A stretch of 64,000 nucleotides of DNA from BOG-908 sp963751795 (GTDB lineage Bacteria; Pseudomonadota; Alphaproteobacteria; Acetobacterales; Acetobacteraceae): NCBI GenBank assembly GCA_963751795.1, contig CAVVVI010000002.1:186001-250000 (forward strand). Direction: 5' to 3'. The translations under genes were made by a program, and so were the position numbers. The notes below the pieces were generated by a model that saw only the letters and a list, made by a program, of their open reading frames with translations, had not been told where the DNA came from and did not search any database. Below are positions 18,339 through 26,689 of the stretch, piece by piece (the stretch's first letter is position 1; each line of letters opens with the position of its first letter).

Positions 18339-19508
18339 CTATTGAAGCTCGACGGCCAGCGCGGTCGCCTCGCCGCCGCCGATGCACAGCGAAGCGACGC
18401 CCCGCCGCGCACCCTGCGCCCGCATGGCGGCCAGCAGCGTGACGATGATGCGCGCGCCCGAAGCGCCGATGGGGTGGCCCAGCGCGCATGCCCCGCCGTT
18501 CACGTTCACCCGCTCGGCACCCAGATCCATCGCCCGCATCGCCGCCATCGTGACCACGGCAAACGCCTCGTTGATCTCGAACATATCCACGTCGTTACGG
18601 GCCCAGCCCACACGCTCGAGCAGCTTGGTCATCGCCCCGATCGGCGCGGTGGTGAACGCGGCCGGCGCCTGGGCGTGGCTGGCGTGGCCCAGGATCGTGG
18701 CCAGCGGCGCGATGCCGCGCGCCTCGGCGTCCGAGCGGCGCATCAGCACCAGCGCGGCCGCGCCATCGGAGATCGAGCTGGAATTGGCCGCCGTCACCGT
18801 GCCGTCCGGTCGGAAGGCGGGCTTCAGGGTCGGGATCTTCTCGGGCCGCGCCTTGGCGGGCGTTTCGTCCTCGGCCAGCGCCACCTTGCCGGGAACCGCC
18901 ACGATCTCGCCGGCAAAACGCCCCCCGGCGGTGGCGGCGCGCGCGCGCTCCAGCGAGCGGAGTGCGAATTCATCCTGCGCGGCGCGGGTGAATTGCAGCG
19001 CCTCGGCGGTATCCTCGGCAAAGCTGCCCATCAGGCGGCCGCGTTCGTAGGCGTCTTCCAGCCCGTCGAGGAACATATGGTCGAGCACCTGGCCGTGGCC
19101 CAGCCGGTAGCCGCCACGCGCGCGGTCCAGCAGATACGGCGCGCGGCTCATGCTTTCCATGCCGCCCGCCACCATGATGTCGGCCCCACCTGAAGCGATC
19201 TGGTCATGCGCCAGCATCACCGCCTTCATGCCGCTGCCGCACATCTTGTTCACCGTGGTGGCCGGCACCGCCTCGCCCAGCCCGCCGGCAAACGAGGCCT
19301 GCCGCGCCGGCGCCTGGCCGAGGCCCGCGGGCAACACGCAGCCCATCACCACTTCGGAAACGTCAGTGGGCGGCACATTTGAGTCGGCGAGTGCCGCGGC
19401 AATCGCCATGCCGCCGAGCTCGGGCGCCGTGTGCGTGCTGAGCGCGCCCTGGAAGGCGCCCATTGGCGTGCGGCGGGCGGCTACGATGACGATCGGGTCT
19501 TGGAGCAT
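18339..19508 (-). CDS. Acetyl-CoA C-acetyltransferase (thiolase)
   Basis: 389 residues, standard thiolase length. Nucleophile C90 in NKMCGSGMKAV, the NEAFAVV motif, and GHPIGASGARI with the second cysteine region CIGGGEA. It condenses two acetyl-CoA to acetoacetyl-CoA or runs in the reverse direction in degradation. The context (CaiB-type CoA-transferase upstream) suggests acyl-CoA metabolism rather than a dedicated PHB operon. Start ATG 19508 has AAGGA upstream. Palindromic element A separates it from the CoA-transferase gene. Confidence 0.94.
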   Translation of the reverse strand: MLQDPIVIVAARRTPMGAFQGALSTHTAPELGGMAIAAALADSNVPPTDVSEVVMGCVLPAGLGQAPARQASFAGGLGEAVPATTVNKMCGSGMKAVMLAHDQIASGGADIMVAGGMESMSRAPYLLDRARGGYRLGHGQVLDHMFLDGLEDAYERGRLMGSFAEDTAEALQFTRAAQDEFALRSLERARAATAGGRFAGEIVAVPGKVALAEDETPAKARPEKIPTLKPAFRPDGTVTAANSSSISDGAAALVLMRRSDAEARGIAPLATILGHASHAQAPAAFTTAPIGAMTKLLERVGWARNDVDMFEINEAFAVVTMAAMRAMDLGAERVNVNGGACALGHPIGASGARIIVTLLAAMRAQGARRGVASLCIGGGEATALAVELQ

Positions 19509-19530
19509 GGTGAGATCCTTGAAGGAAGCA

Positions 19531-19643
19531 GTCCTTTTTTGAAAAAAAGGACCAAAAAACTTTTGCACCTGGGCCGTACTGTTCCGGTGAGCGCGCGACA
19601 GCGGAGTCAAAGTTTTTTGCTTCTTTTTTTCAAAAAAGAAGCC
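19531..19643. repeat. AT-rich nested palindromic element, copy A
   Basis: Left hairpin TCCTTTTTTGAAAAAAAGGA, then CAAAAAACTTTTG; a GC-rich core of about 45 bases; then CAAAGTTTTTTG and right hairpin GCTTCTTTTTTTCAAAAAAG(AAGC). The two inner arms pair with each other, so the whole can fold as a cruciform-like structure. The core ends GCGACAGCGGAG next to the right arm, as in copy C. It fills the gap between the CoA-transferase stop and the thiolase start. Confidence 0.85.
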
Positions 19644-19652
19644 TTACTTTCT

Positions 19653-20783
19653 TCAGGCAATAACTCCCGTGTCGCGCAACGTCGAGATCCGCGCAGCATC
19701 ATAACCAATCCGCTCCAGCACAACATCGGTCGCAGTGCCGCCCGCCATCGCCGGCACGCGGGCCGGCGTAGCGCCCATGCGGGGGGCCGGCGCCGGCTGC
19801 AGCACGCCGCCCGCCTGCACGAAGGTGGCGCGCGCCGCGTTGTGCGGATGGTGCGGCGCTTCGGCCAATGACAGCACTGGCGCCACGCACGCATCCGTGC
19901 CGTCGAACAGCGCGCACCATTCGTCGCGCGTGCGGGTGACGAAGATGGCGGCACAGCGGGCCTTTAGATCCGGCCAAGCGGCCGGGTTCATCTGCGCGTC
20001 GAACGCCTCGTCGTCCAGCCCGGCCACGCGGCGTAGTTCGGTGTAGAATTGCGGCTCGATCGCGCCCACGGCGAGGTGCTTGCCGTCGGCCGTCTCGTAC
20101 GTGTCGTAGAAATGCGCGCCGGTATCGAGCATGTTGACGCCGCGCCGATCCTGCCAGAAGCCCGCAGCGGCGAAGCTCCACATCATGCTCATCAGCAAGG
20201 CCGCGCCATCTACCATGGCGCAGTCGATCACCTGGCCGGCGCCGGTGCGGGCGGCCGAGAGCAGCCCGGCCAGCATGCCGAACGCCAGCAGCATGCCGCC
20301 GCCGCCGAAATCGCCGACCAGGTTGATCGGCGGAGTGGGTTTCTCGCCGGCGCGGCCGAACGCGTGCAGCGCGCCGGCGAGCGCGATGTAGTCGATATCG
20401 TGCCCGGCGGCCTGCGCCCACGGGCCGGTCTGCCCCCAGCCGGTCATGCGGCCGAACACCAGCCGCGGGTTGTCGGCCAGCAGCACATCCGGCCCCAGCC
20501 CCAGCCGCTCCATCACGCCAGGGCGAAAGCCCTCGATCAACCCGTCGGCCGTGCGGGCGAGATCGCGCAGGATGGCGATGCCTTCGGGCCGTTTCAGATC
20601 GATCGCCACATCGGTGCGGTTGCGCAGCAGCACGTCCTGCGCCGCAGGCACCAGGCTGCGCGCGCCCGGCCGGTCCACGCGGATGACGGCGGCACCATGG
20701 TCGGCCAGCATCATGCCGGCGAAGGGGGCGGGGCCGATGCCGGCTAGCTCGATGATCGTCAGGCCGGCTAGGGCGCCTGTCAT
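19653..20783 (-). CDS. CaiB/BaiF family CoA-transferase (alpha-methylacyl-CoA racemase-like)
   Basis: 376 residues, class III CoA-transferase fold. Seen are LAGLTIIELAGIGPAPFAGM at the N-terminus, RNRTDVAIDLK, FRPGVMERLGLGPDVLL, GRMTGWGQTGPWAQAAGHD and the active-site region NLVGDFGGGGMLL. The GHDI.Y.A..GAL.. pattern and length fit alpha-methylacyl-CoA racemase rather than a succinyl-CoA transferase, but the substrate is inferred. The start codon is only a few bases from element B and has no separate Shine-Dalgarno. Same direction as thiolase downstream. Confidence 0.9.
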   Translation of the reverse strand: MTGALAGLTIIELAGIGPAPFAGMMLADHGAAVIRVDRPGARSLVPAAQDVLLRNRTDVAIDLKRPEGIAILRDLARTADGLIEGFRPGVMERLGLGPDVLLADNPRLVFGRMTGWGQTGPWAQAAGHDIDYIALAGALHAFGRAGEKPTPPINLVGDFGGGGMLLAFGMLAGLLSAARTGAGQVIDCAMVDGAALLMSMMWSFAAAGFWQDRRGVNMLDTGAHFYDTYETADGKHLAVGAIEPQFYTELRRVAGLDDEAFDAQMNPAAWPDLKARCAAIFVTRTRDEWCALFDGTDACVAPVLSLAEAPHHPHNAARATFVQAGGVLQPAPAPRMGATPARVPAMAGGTATDVVLERIGYDAARISTLRDTGVIA

Positions 20784-20786
20784 TGG

Positions 20787-20914
20787 AAGAAAGGCTTTCT
20801 TTTTTGCAAAAAAGAAACAAAAAACTCTTGTTCGGCTGTCGCGGTTCTATCCGGCAGCGCGCGCCACGAGAGCAAAAGTTTTTTGCTTCTTTTTTTCAAA
20901 AAAGAAGGCCTTCC
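20787..20914. repeat. AT-rich nested palindromic element, copy B
   Basis: Left arm AAGGCTTTCTTTTTTGCAAA with AAAGAAAC, then AAAAACTCTTG; core of about 42 bases starting TTCGGCTGTCGCGG; right arm CAAAAGTTTTTTGCTTCTTT continuing into CAAAAAAGAAGGCCTTCC. It begins 3 bases from the CoA-transferase ATG and ends immediately at the DUF192 stop codon. The core orientation is opposite to copy A although the flanking genes run the same way. Confidence 0.85.
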
Positions 20915-21385
20915 TTACTTAGATATATCGACCCCAGTCACCCGATCCCCCACCGCAATATCCAGCTTCGCCGTAATCCCCCCCTGCAGCTCCAACGTCG
21001 CCCGCACCGGCCCGCCGGAGGAGATGTTGGCCAGGCTTTCCGGCACGGTATTTTCGGCAATGTGCGTAATGGTGCCGTCCGGCGCGATGAACAGCATGTC
21101 TTCCGGCACCGGGCAGTTCTTCATCCACATCGGCACTTCACGCGTCGCATGCCAATCGAAGAACATGCCGTGATCGGCGGGAATGTTGGTGCGGAACATT
21201 TCGCCCACTTCCTGCTCCTGCGGCGTGGTGGCCATCTCCACGGTGAAGGCATGCCGGGCGCCGGATTTGGTGACGATGGTCAGCGTGCGCGTGGGCAGCG
21301 TCTGTTGCGGGCCGGTGGGCTCGGCCTGCGCCGCGCCGCCCGCCAGCAGGCCGGCCAGCAATGCCGCGGCCATGATCGTGCGCAT
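20915..21385 (-). CDS. Secreted DUF192 family protein
   Basis: 156 residues with a signal peptide (residues 1 to about 21, ending AAQA). The DUF192 core is plain: ATTPQEQEVGEMFRTNIP, DHGMFFDW, PMWMKNCPVPEDMLFI and TITHIAENTVPES. Usual family length; function unknown, probably periplasmic. ATG 21385 has GGAG upstream and lies 2 bases after the deacetylase stop, so the two genes are translationally linked. Confidence 0.88.
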   Translation of the reverse strand: MRTIMAAALLAGLLAGGAAQAEPTGPQQTLPTRTLTIVTKSGARHAFTVEMATTPQEQEVGEMFRTNIPADHGMFFDWHATREVPMWMKNCPVPEDMLFIAPDGTITHIAENTVPESLANISSGGPVRATLELQGGITAKLDIAVGDRVTGVDISK

Positions 21386-21387
21386 CG

Positions 21388-22488
21388 TCAGTTCTCCAGG
21401 GCCAGGGCGGCCAGCGCCGCTATTGCGGGGCGCACAATCCCCTCGCGCGGCGCGTCTTGCAAGGTGGTGAACCAGTGCTCCGGCGGGTTGCGGCCGGCGG
21501 CGCGGTTGTAGCGCAGCGGCCGCAGGATCGCCTCGGCTTCGGGCGGCAGGCGCGGCGGGATCGGCAGGCCGCGCAGCGTGGCCCACACGCCGGCCCAGCA
21601 GCGCGCCGTGCTCCAGGGATTGTAGCCGCCGCCGCCGGTCACGATCAGCCGCTGCGCCAGCACGGCCAGCGCGCGCACCACGGCCCAGTGCGCGTTGTTG
21701 GACAGGGCCAGCCGGCTGAGCGGGTCCTCCTCCAGGGCGTCGGCCCCGCATTGCAGGAAGATCGCCTGTGGCCGGAAGCCGGCGATCAATGGCAGGATTG
21801 CCTCCTGCATCAGCACGCGCATCTCGGTGTCGTTCAGCCCGGCCGGCACCGGGAAGTTGCGCGCTGCCCCGCCGGCGCGGTCATGCGCGGCACCGGTGCG
21901 CGGCCAGCGCCCGTCCTCGTGCACGCTGAGCGTCAGCACCCGCGGATCGTCGGCAAAGGCGTCCTGCACGCCGTCGCCGTGATGGGCGTCGATGTCAAGA
22001 TAGACGACGCGGTCCAGCCCGCCATCCAGCCAGGCGAGAATGCCCAGCACGGGATCGTTGAGGTAGCAGAAGCCGGATGCGCGGGCCGGTCGGCCGTGAT
22101 GGGTGCCGCCCCCGGGGCAGTAGATGACCCCGCCATCCTGCGTCAGCCGCGCGGCCAGCAGCACACCGCCCGCGGAGGTCATCGGGCGGCGGTAGATCTC
22201 GGGGTAGATCGGGTTGCCTTCGGCGCCGATGCGATACAGCGCGCGGTCGGCGTCGCTGACGCTCTGCGTGGCCTCGGCGCGCTGCAGGGCCGCAACATAG
22301 CCGGCATCGTGGAAGCGGCACACCTGGGCCGGTGTCGCCATGGGGGCAGGCAGGTAATCCGTATCCGCCAGCCAGCCGAGCGCGCGGCAGAGGTCGGTGA
22401 CGGTGGACACCCGGGGAACGGCCAGGGGATGGCTGGAACCGTAGGTGGAATGACGGTAGATTTCGCTGCCGATGAAAAGCGCCAACAC
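21388..22488 (-). CDS. Histone deacetylase-like (AcuC/APAH-type) deacetylase
   Basis: 366 residues of the HDAC fold: YCPGGGTHHGRPARASGFCY with the active-site double His, YLDIDAHHGDGVQDAF with the zinc Asp/His pair, and LQCGADALEEDPLSRL. Bacterial members deacetylate polyamines or acetyl-lysines (for example acetyl-CoA synthetase via AcuC). Possible links to the nearby polyamine-type decarboxylase or to the acyl-CoA genes are inference. First gene of a minus-strand run with the DUF192 gene; divergent from the unassigned two-gene cassette. Confidence 0.9.
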   Translation of the reverse strand: MLALFIGSEIYRHSTYGSSHPLAVPRVSTVTDLCRALGWLADTDYLPAPMATPAQVCRFHDAGYVAALQRAEATQSVSDADRALYRIGAEGNPIYPEIYRRPMTSAGGVLLAARLTQDGGVIYCPGGGTHHGRPARASGFCYLNDPVLGILAWLDGGLDRVVYLDIDAHHGDGVQDAFADDPRVLTLSVHEDGRWPRTGAAHDRAGGAARNFPVPAGLNDTEMRVLMQEAILPLIAGFRPQAIFLQCGADALEEDPLSRLALSNNAHWAVVRALAVLAQRLIVTGGGGYNPWSTARCWAGVWATLRGLPIPPRLPPEAEAILRPLRYNRAAGRNPPEHWFTTLQDAPREGIVRPAIAALAALALEN

Positions 22489-22587
22489 GGATCCCCGTCG
22501 AACAGGCAGGCACGGCTTGCGACGGGCAGCCGCCCGGCCGCCGCCTTCGCCGCATCGCGTTCTGTGCCGCCCATATGGACCGCGATC

Positions 22588-23754
22588 ATGCGCCTGCTAA
22601 CCCAGATCGTGTTCGGCAGCGGCGGCAACAGCGCGCCGCACCAGATCGCCGGCTTCGCGGCACCCGAGCAGGGCTTCACCTGGACCTTGGGCGCCGGCGC
22701 GGAGCTGGAACTGACGGTGCCGCCGGCTGACGGCGACATCCTGCTGGAGATCGCCTGCAACCCGTTCACCCAGCTGGGCGTGCTGCCGGCCCAGCGCCTG
22801 CGCGTGCTGGCGGGCGCCACGCTGCTGGAAGACGAGGCGATCCGGGGCGAGGGCACGCTGGGCTACGTGCTGCCGCGCCACGCCGTGCCGGGCAATGGGC
22901 GGCTGCGCCTGAGCCTGCGCACGCCGGATGCCGCGAGCCCGGCCCAACTCGGCACGGGCACGGATGCGCGCCCGCTCGGCTTCATGCTGCGCGCCATCCG
23001 CCTGCAGGCCATCGCCCCGTTCGGCCGGGCCAGCGCCACCGCGCTGCCGCCGATGGCGCTGCCGGCCGGCGATGCCGCCATCGAGGCGGCCCTGCAGGCG
23101 GCCACCGGCCTGGATCGCCGTGGCTTGGCGCTGCGGTTCGAAAGCCTGGGCCATAATTGCGAGTTCGGCCTGGTGCAGCGGCATTTAGGCGCCGAGCCGC
23201 TGAGCCTGCTGCGTTTCGCCGGCGTGAGCCTGGATGTGCTGCTCGCGGGCCTGCCCGCCGCGTTTGCGGGCATCGGCGCGGACCCCGACGTGCGGCTGTT
23301 CACCGCGGCCGGCGGGCGGCAGGAGTTTCTGGTGCAGGACACCGCCTACCGCATCAGCATGCACACGCACCGCACGCCGGAGGAGATGACGGCGCAGCAG
23401 GTGCGCACCGAACAGATCCGACACCTGGCGTTCCTGCAGCGCCAGTTCACGACGTGGCTGCGCACCGGCGAGCGCATCTTCGTCTATCAGCGCACCGGCC
23501 AGATCACCCAGTCCCAGGCGCGCCCGCTGCTGGCACGGCTGCGCAGTTTCGGCCCCGGCGCATTGCTGTACGTCGATCAGTCCCGCCACATGCCGTCCGG
23601 CGCGGTGGAGCAGTTGGGGCACGGCCTGTTCCACGGCGTGCTGGACCATCTGGCGCCGGCCGAGGATGCCGGCCTTTCGGATCTGCCAGGCTGGATCAGC
23701 CTGCTTGCCAATACGCATCGCCTATGGGCGCAGGCCGGCCGCGTGGATGGCTGA
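22588..23754 (+). CDS. Unassigned two-domain protein (jelly-roll-like N-terminus plus DUF1796-like C-terminus)
   Basis: 388 residues with no firm assignment. Residues 20 to about 145 form a beta-rich region (FTWTLGAGAELELTVPPADG, QRLRVLAG, LRLSLRTPDA, RPLGFMLRAI) resembling the jelly-roll module attached to glycosyltransferases in Acetobacteraceae. Residues 185 onward contain FESLGHNCEFGLVQRHLGAE, which resembles the SLG.NC motif of DUF1796 (papain-like) proteins; later comes HTHRTPEEMTAQQVRTEQ. Start ATG 22588. The stop overlaps the next gene by 8 bases, so translation is probably coupled. A role in cell-surface glycans is a guess. Confidence 0.72.
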   Translation: MRLLTQIVFGSGGNSAPHQIAGFAAPEQGFTWTLGAGAELELTVPPADGDILLEIACNPFTQLGVLPAQRLRVLAGATLLEDEAIRGEGTLGYVLPRHAVPGNGRLRLSLRTPDAASPAQLGTGTDARPLGFMLRAIRLQAIAPFGRASATALPPMALPAGDAAIEAALQAATGLDRRGLALRFESLGHNCEFGLVQRHLGAEPLSLLRFAGVSLDVLLAGLPAAFAGIGADPDVRLFTAAGGRQEFLVQDTAYRISMHTHRTPEEMTAQQVRTEQIRHLAFLQRQFTTWLRTGERIFVYQRTGQITQSQARPLLARLRSFGPGALLYVDQSRHMPSGAVEQLGHGLFHGVLDHLAPAEDAGLSDLPGWISLLANTHRLWAQAGRVDG

Positions 23755-25099
23755 AGCCGCCGCGCCGCGCTGGTCCGGCGCACCGGCGCAGATCGTGTTC
23801 GAGGACGCGCATTTGCGGGTGATGTTCAAGCCGGGCGGATCGGACATGCTGCTGGTCACCTTCGGCGGCGCCGTCGACATGGCATCCGGCACGCGTTTCT
23901 TTGCCGACAAGCTCGTGGGCAAGTACGGCATCAACTGCCTGGGCTTCATGGCGCACGCGCCCAACTGGTATCCATCGGCCAGCCTGCAGGCAGCAGCGCG
24001 CGCGGTGGCCTTTACGCTGTCGGCCTTTCCCATCCGCCTGGGCTACGGCAGTTCGATGGGTGCTTACGCCGCCATCAAGCATTCGGCGCTGCTGCGGCTG
24101 ACGCATGTGATGGCGTATTGCCCGCAATGGTCGATCGACCCTGCCGAGTGCGGCACGCAGGAGAGCGGCTACTGTGATTTCTTCCAGCCGGAGATGGCGG
24201 GCATGGCCGTCCGCACCGCGGACATGCACGGCCGGATCACCATTTTCTACGATCCGGCGCATGGCTTCGACGCCTTTCACTACCGCATGCTGCGCGCGGC
24301 GGCGGCGGGCGCCACTCACTGCCGCGTGCAGGCGTGCCTTCTGCCCTATGTTGGCCACCATCTGGCACCGGTGCTGGCCGGGTCGGACCGCACGGTTTCG
24401 ATGTTTGCCGCGTGCTACCACGACGATAGGGCGGCGCTGGTGCGGATCACCGCGGCGGCGCGGCGGGCCAGCGCGGTCAGGCGCCGTAACCTGCTGAGCG
24501 CGGCGGCGGTCCGCCACCCCGTGCTGACGCTGCGGGCGCTGGCCCAACTCGTCAGGCAGGGCCAGGCATCCTTGCCGGACGGCGCACGCTGCCTGATCCC
24601 GCTATACGGCGCGTTGCACGCCCGCGGCGGGGCGGCGCTGGCCGCCGAGCTGGTGGCGCTGCTGCTGCCGACGATCTCCGCGCTACGCCGGCAGCTGCTG
24701 GCCGCGGCCGATGGCGTTGAAGCGATGCCGCTAATGCGCACCGCGCATGGCACGGTGCTGTGCTACAGCGCGCTTGGGGGCTGCCTGATACACGGTGAAT
24801 GGCCGCAGCTTCGGGCCAATCACCCGGGCGCACGACCGGTGTTCGTGCATGACGGCAGGCTTGCCGCGCGCGTCGGTGGCGCCACGCGGTTCTGCCAATC
24901 CATCGACGAGCACGCGACGGAGCTGGTAGCCGCACCAGACCCGGGCTGCTTTAAGGCCCGCCCGGCCGGGGACGGCGCAACCTGCCTGGCTGCCGCGGAC
25001 CGGTTTGCATCCGCCGCGCCGGGCGGCACCGTCGCGCGCGGCGCGACCGAGGTGCTGCCCTGGGAGCGTTTCGTCGTGGAGAGCTGCCTGGCCAATTGA
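23747..25099 (+). CDS. Unassigned alpha/beta-hydrolase-like protein
   Basis: 450 residues. The N-terminal half looks like an alpha/beta-hydrolase: strand MLLVTFGG at about 34-41, nucleophile elbow G101-S-S103-M-G105 (GYGSSMGAYAA), a possible Asp in FYDPAHGFDAFH and a possible His in LPYVGHHLAPVL. The C-terminal 200 residues match nothing I know. Start ATG 23747 lies within the end of the preceding gene, so the pair forms a coupled cassette. The family may act on a surface polymer or lipid, but no substrate can be read. Confidence 0.72.
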   Translation: MAEAAAPRWSGAPAQIVFEDAHLRVMFKPGGSDMLLVTFGGAVDMASGTRFFADKLVGKYGINCLGFMAHAPNWYPSASLQAAARAVAFTLSAFPIRLGYGSSMGAYAAIKHSALLRLTHVMAYCPQWSIDPAECGTQESGYCDFFQPEMAGMAVRTADMHGRITIFYDPAHGFDAFHYRMLRAAAAGATHCRVQACLLPYVGHHLAPVLAGSDRTVSMFAACYHDDRAALVRITAAARRASAVRRRNLLSAAAVRHPVLTLRALAQLVRQGQASLPDGARCLIPLYGALHARGGAALAAELVALLLPTISALRRQLLAAADGVEAMPLMRTAHGTVLCYSALGGCLIHGEWPQLRANHPGARPVFVHDGRLAARVGGATRFCQSIDEHATELVAAPDPGCFKARPAGDGATCLAAADRFASAAPGGTVARGATEVLPWERFVVESCLAN

Positions 25100-25113
25100 C
25101 CCGACCGGGGTGG

Positions 25114-26526
25114 TTAACGCCCCGTCGAGATACGCTCGACCAGCTCGCGTACGCTGGGAACGTAGCCGTTTGAATAGAACGGGTCGTTGCCGAAGCGGAA
25201 CGCGTTATGCCCAGCGAACATCAGGTTGTGGTCCAGCGCATGCTGGCTGTCGCGGTCATGCGCGATGTCCTGCAGCGTCTTCTGGATGCAGAAGCTCCGC
25301 GGATCGGCCTTCTTGCCGTTGCTGAACTCCGGCGCTTCCTGGCTCCAGTTCGAAAAGCGGCAGGTGGACAGGCAGCCCATGCAGGCGACCTGGTCGGCCA
25401 CGATCTGCTCGGCCTGGGCGGGTTCGACGAAGATCAGCGTGGTGTCGGGCGTGCGCATGGCCTCGGTGTAGCCCTCGGCCTCCCAGCCGCGCACGCGCGC
25501 CAGGTCGCCGGCGGTGAGATACACCGGGCGCTTGCGCGGGCCCACGCCGTAGGTGGCCACGTGCTCGCCCACCGGCTCGGCGGAATAGGCCACCTGGCGG
25601 TCGCTGCGGCCGCGCAGATCCTGGATGAAGGCGTTGTTCACGGCGCTGGAGTAGAAGCCGGTGGGGCTGAACCTGTTGAGGAACACGTCGCCGGGCTTGA
25701 GAGTCAGCAGGCGCTGCTTCCAGCCGGGGCTGATCGGGCTTTCCTGCGTCAGCAGCGGGCGAGTGCCGAACTGGAAGGCGATCGGGCCCAATTCGGGGTT
25801 GTCGATCCAGTCCTGCCACTCCTCCAGCCACCACACGCCGCCGGCCATGATGATGGGCGTCTGGTCCAGGCCGAAGGTGCGCATCAGCTTGCGTAGCGCC
25901 AGCACGCGGGGGAACGGGTCTTCCGGCTTTTCCGGATGCTCGCCGTTGGATAGTCCGTTATGGCCGCCGGCCAGCCACGGATCCTCGTAGACGACGCCGC
26001 CGAGCAGGGCGGCCGCCTTGGAATAGGCGCGCTTCCACAGCGCGTTGAATGCGCGGGAGGAGGACACGATCGGGTAGTAGTGCACGCCGAACCGTGCCGC
26101 GATGTCGGACAGGCGATACGGCATGCCGGCGCCGCAGGTTATGCCGTGGATCAGGCCGCGCGCGCCTTCCAGCACGCCGGTGATCACCCGTTCGGCGCCG
26201 CCCATCTCCCACAGCAGGTTGGCATGAACGCGGCCCCGGCCTCCCGAAACCTCGTGCGCCTGGCGTGCCTGGGTGATGCCGCCTTCGATGGCAAACGCCA
26301 CCAGCTCCTCGTGCCGGTCACGCCGCGTGCGGCCGTGATAGACGGGGGGCACGGGATAGCCTTCCGCATCGAAGCTGTCGGGGTTGACGGCACTGAACGT
26401 GCCGGCCCCGCCGGTGGCCGCCCAGGCGCCGCAGGTGAGGCCGTTGGACACGGCCACGCCCTTGCCGCCTTCGACCAGAGGCAGGACGTCTATGCCGCCC
26501 ATGCGGATCGCGTTCAGGGCTTTCAT
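25114..26526 (-). CDS. Nitronate monooxygenase / 2-nitropropane dioxygenase-like flavoprotein
   Basis: 470-residue TIM-barrel FMN protein. MGGIDVLPLVEGGKGVAVSN and LIHGITCGAGMPYRL, GGVVYEDPWLAGGHNGLSNG, and PIIMAGGVWWLEEWQ follow the family. It is longer than classical NMO (about 320-360 residues) and adds a cysteine-bearing C-terminal segment (CMGCLSTCRFSNWSQ) of a subgroup common in alphaproteobacteria; this could bind a metal. Real substrate unknown. It lies downstream of pnp in the same direction, separated by element C. Confidence 0.83.
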   Translation of the reverse strand: MKALNAIRMGGIDVLPLVEGGKGVAVSNGLTCGAWAATGGAGTFSAVNPDSFDAEGYPVPPVYHGRTRRDRHEELVAFAIEGGITQARQAHEVSGGRGRVHANLLWEMGGAERVITGVLEGARGLIHGITCGAGMPYRLSDIAARFGVHYYPIVSSSRAFNALWKRAYSKAAALLGGVVYEDPWLAGGHNGLSNGEHPEKPEDPFPRVLALRKLMRTFGLDQTPIIMAGGVWWLEEWQDWIDNPELGPIAFQFGTRPLLTQESPISPGWKQRLLTLKPGDVFLNRFSPTGFYSSAVNNAFIQDLRGRSDRQVAYSAEPVGEHVATYGVGPRKRPVYLTAGDLARVRGWEAEGYTEAMRTPDTTLIFVEPAQAEQIVADQVACMGCLSTCRFSNWSQEAPEFSNGKKADPRSFCIQKTLQDIAHDRDSQHALDHNLMFAGHNAFRFGNDPFYSNGYVPSVRELVERISTGR

Positions 26527-26547
26527 CGTGGTCTGTCCTCGGAGGAA

Positions 26548-26682
26548 GGAAGGCCTTCTTTTTTGAGAAAAAGAAGCAAAAAACTTTTGTCCCGTTCGAC
26601 CCGGCAACGCGCACGCTTGGCGGTGAAAACGCGACAGCGGAGCAAAAGTCTTTTGCTTCTTTTCTTCAGAAAAGAAGGCCTT
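26548..26682. repeat. AT-rich nested palindromic element, copy C
   Basis: Left arm GGAAGGCCTTCTTTTTTGAG with AAAAAGAAGC, then AAAAAACTTTTG; core of about 55 bases containing GGCAACGCGCACG and ending GCGACAGCGGAG; right arm CAAAAGTCTTTTGCTTCTTT continuing into CTTCAGAAAAGAAGGCC. The left and right hairpins have compensatory differences (TTTTTTGAGAAAAA versus TTTTCTTCAGAAAA) that keep each stem. Sits between the pnp stop and the flavoprotein start. Confidence 0.87.
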
Positions 26683-26689
26683 GCCCTGC

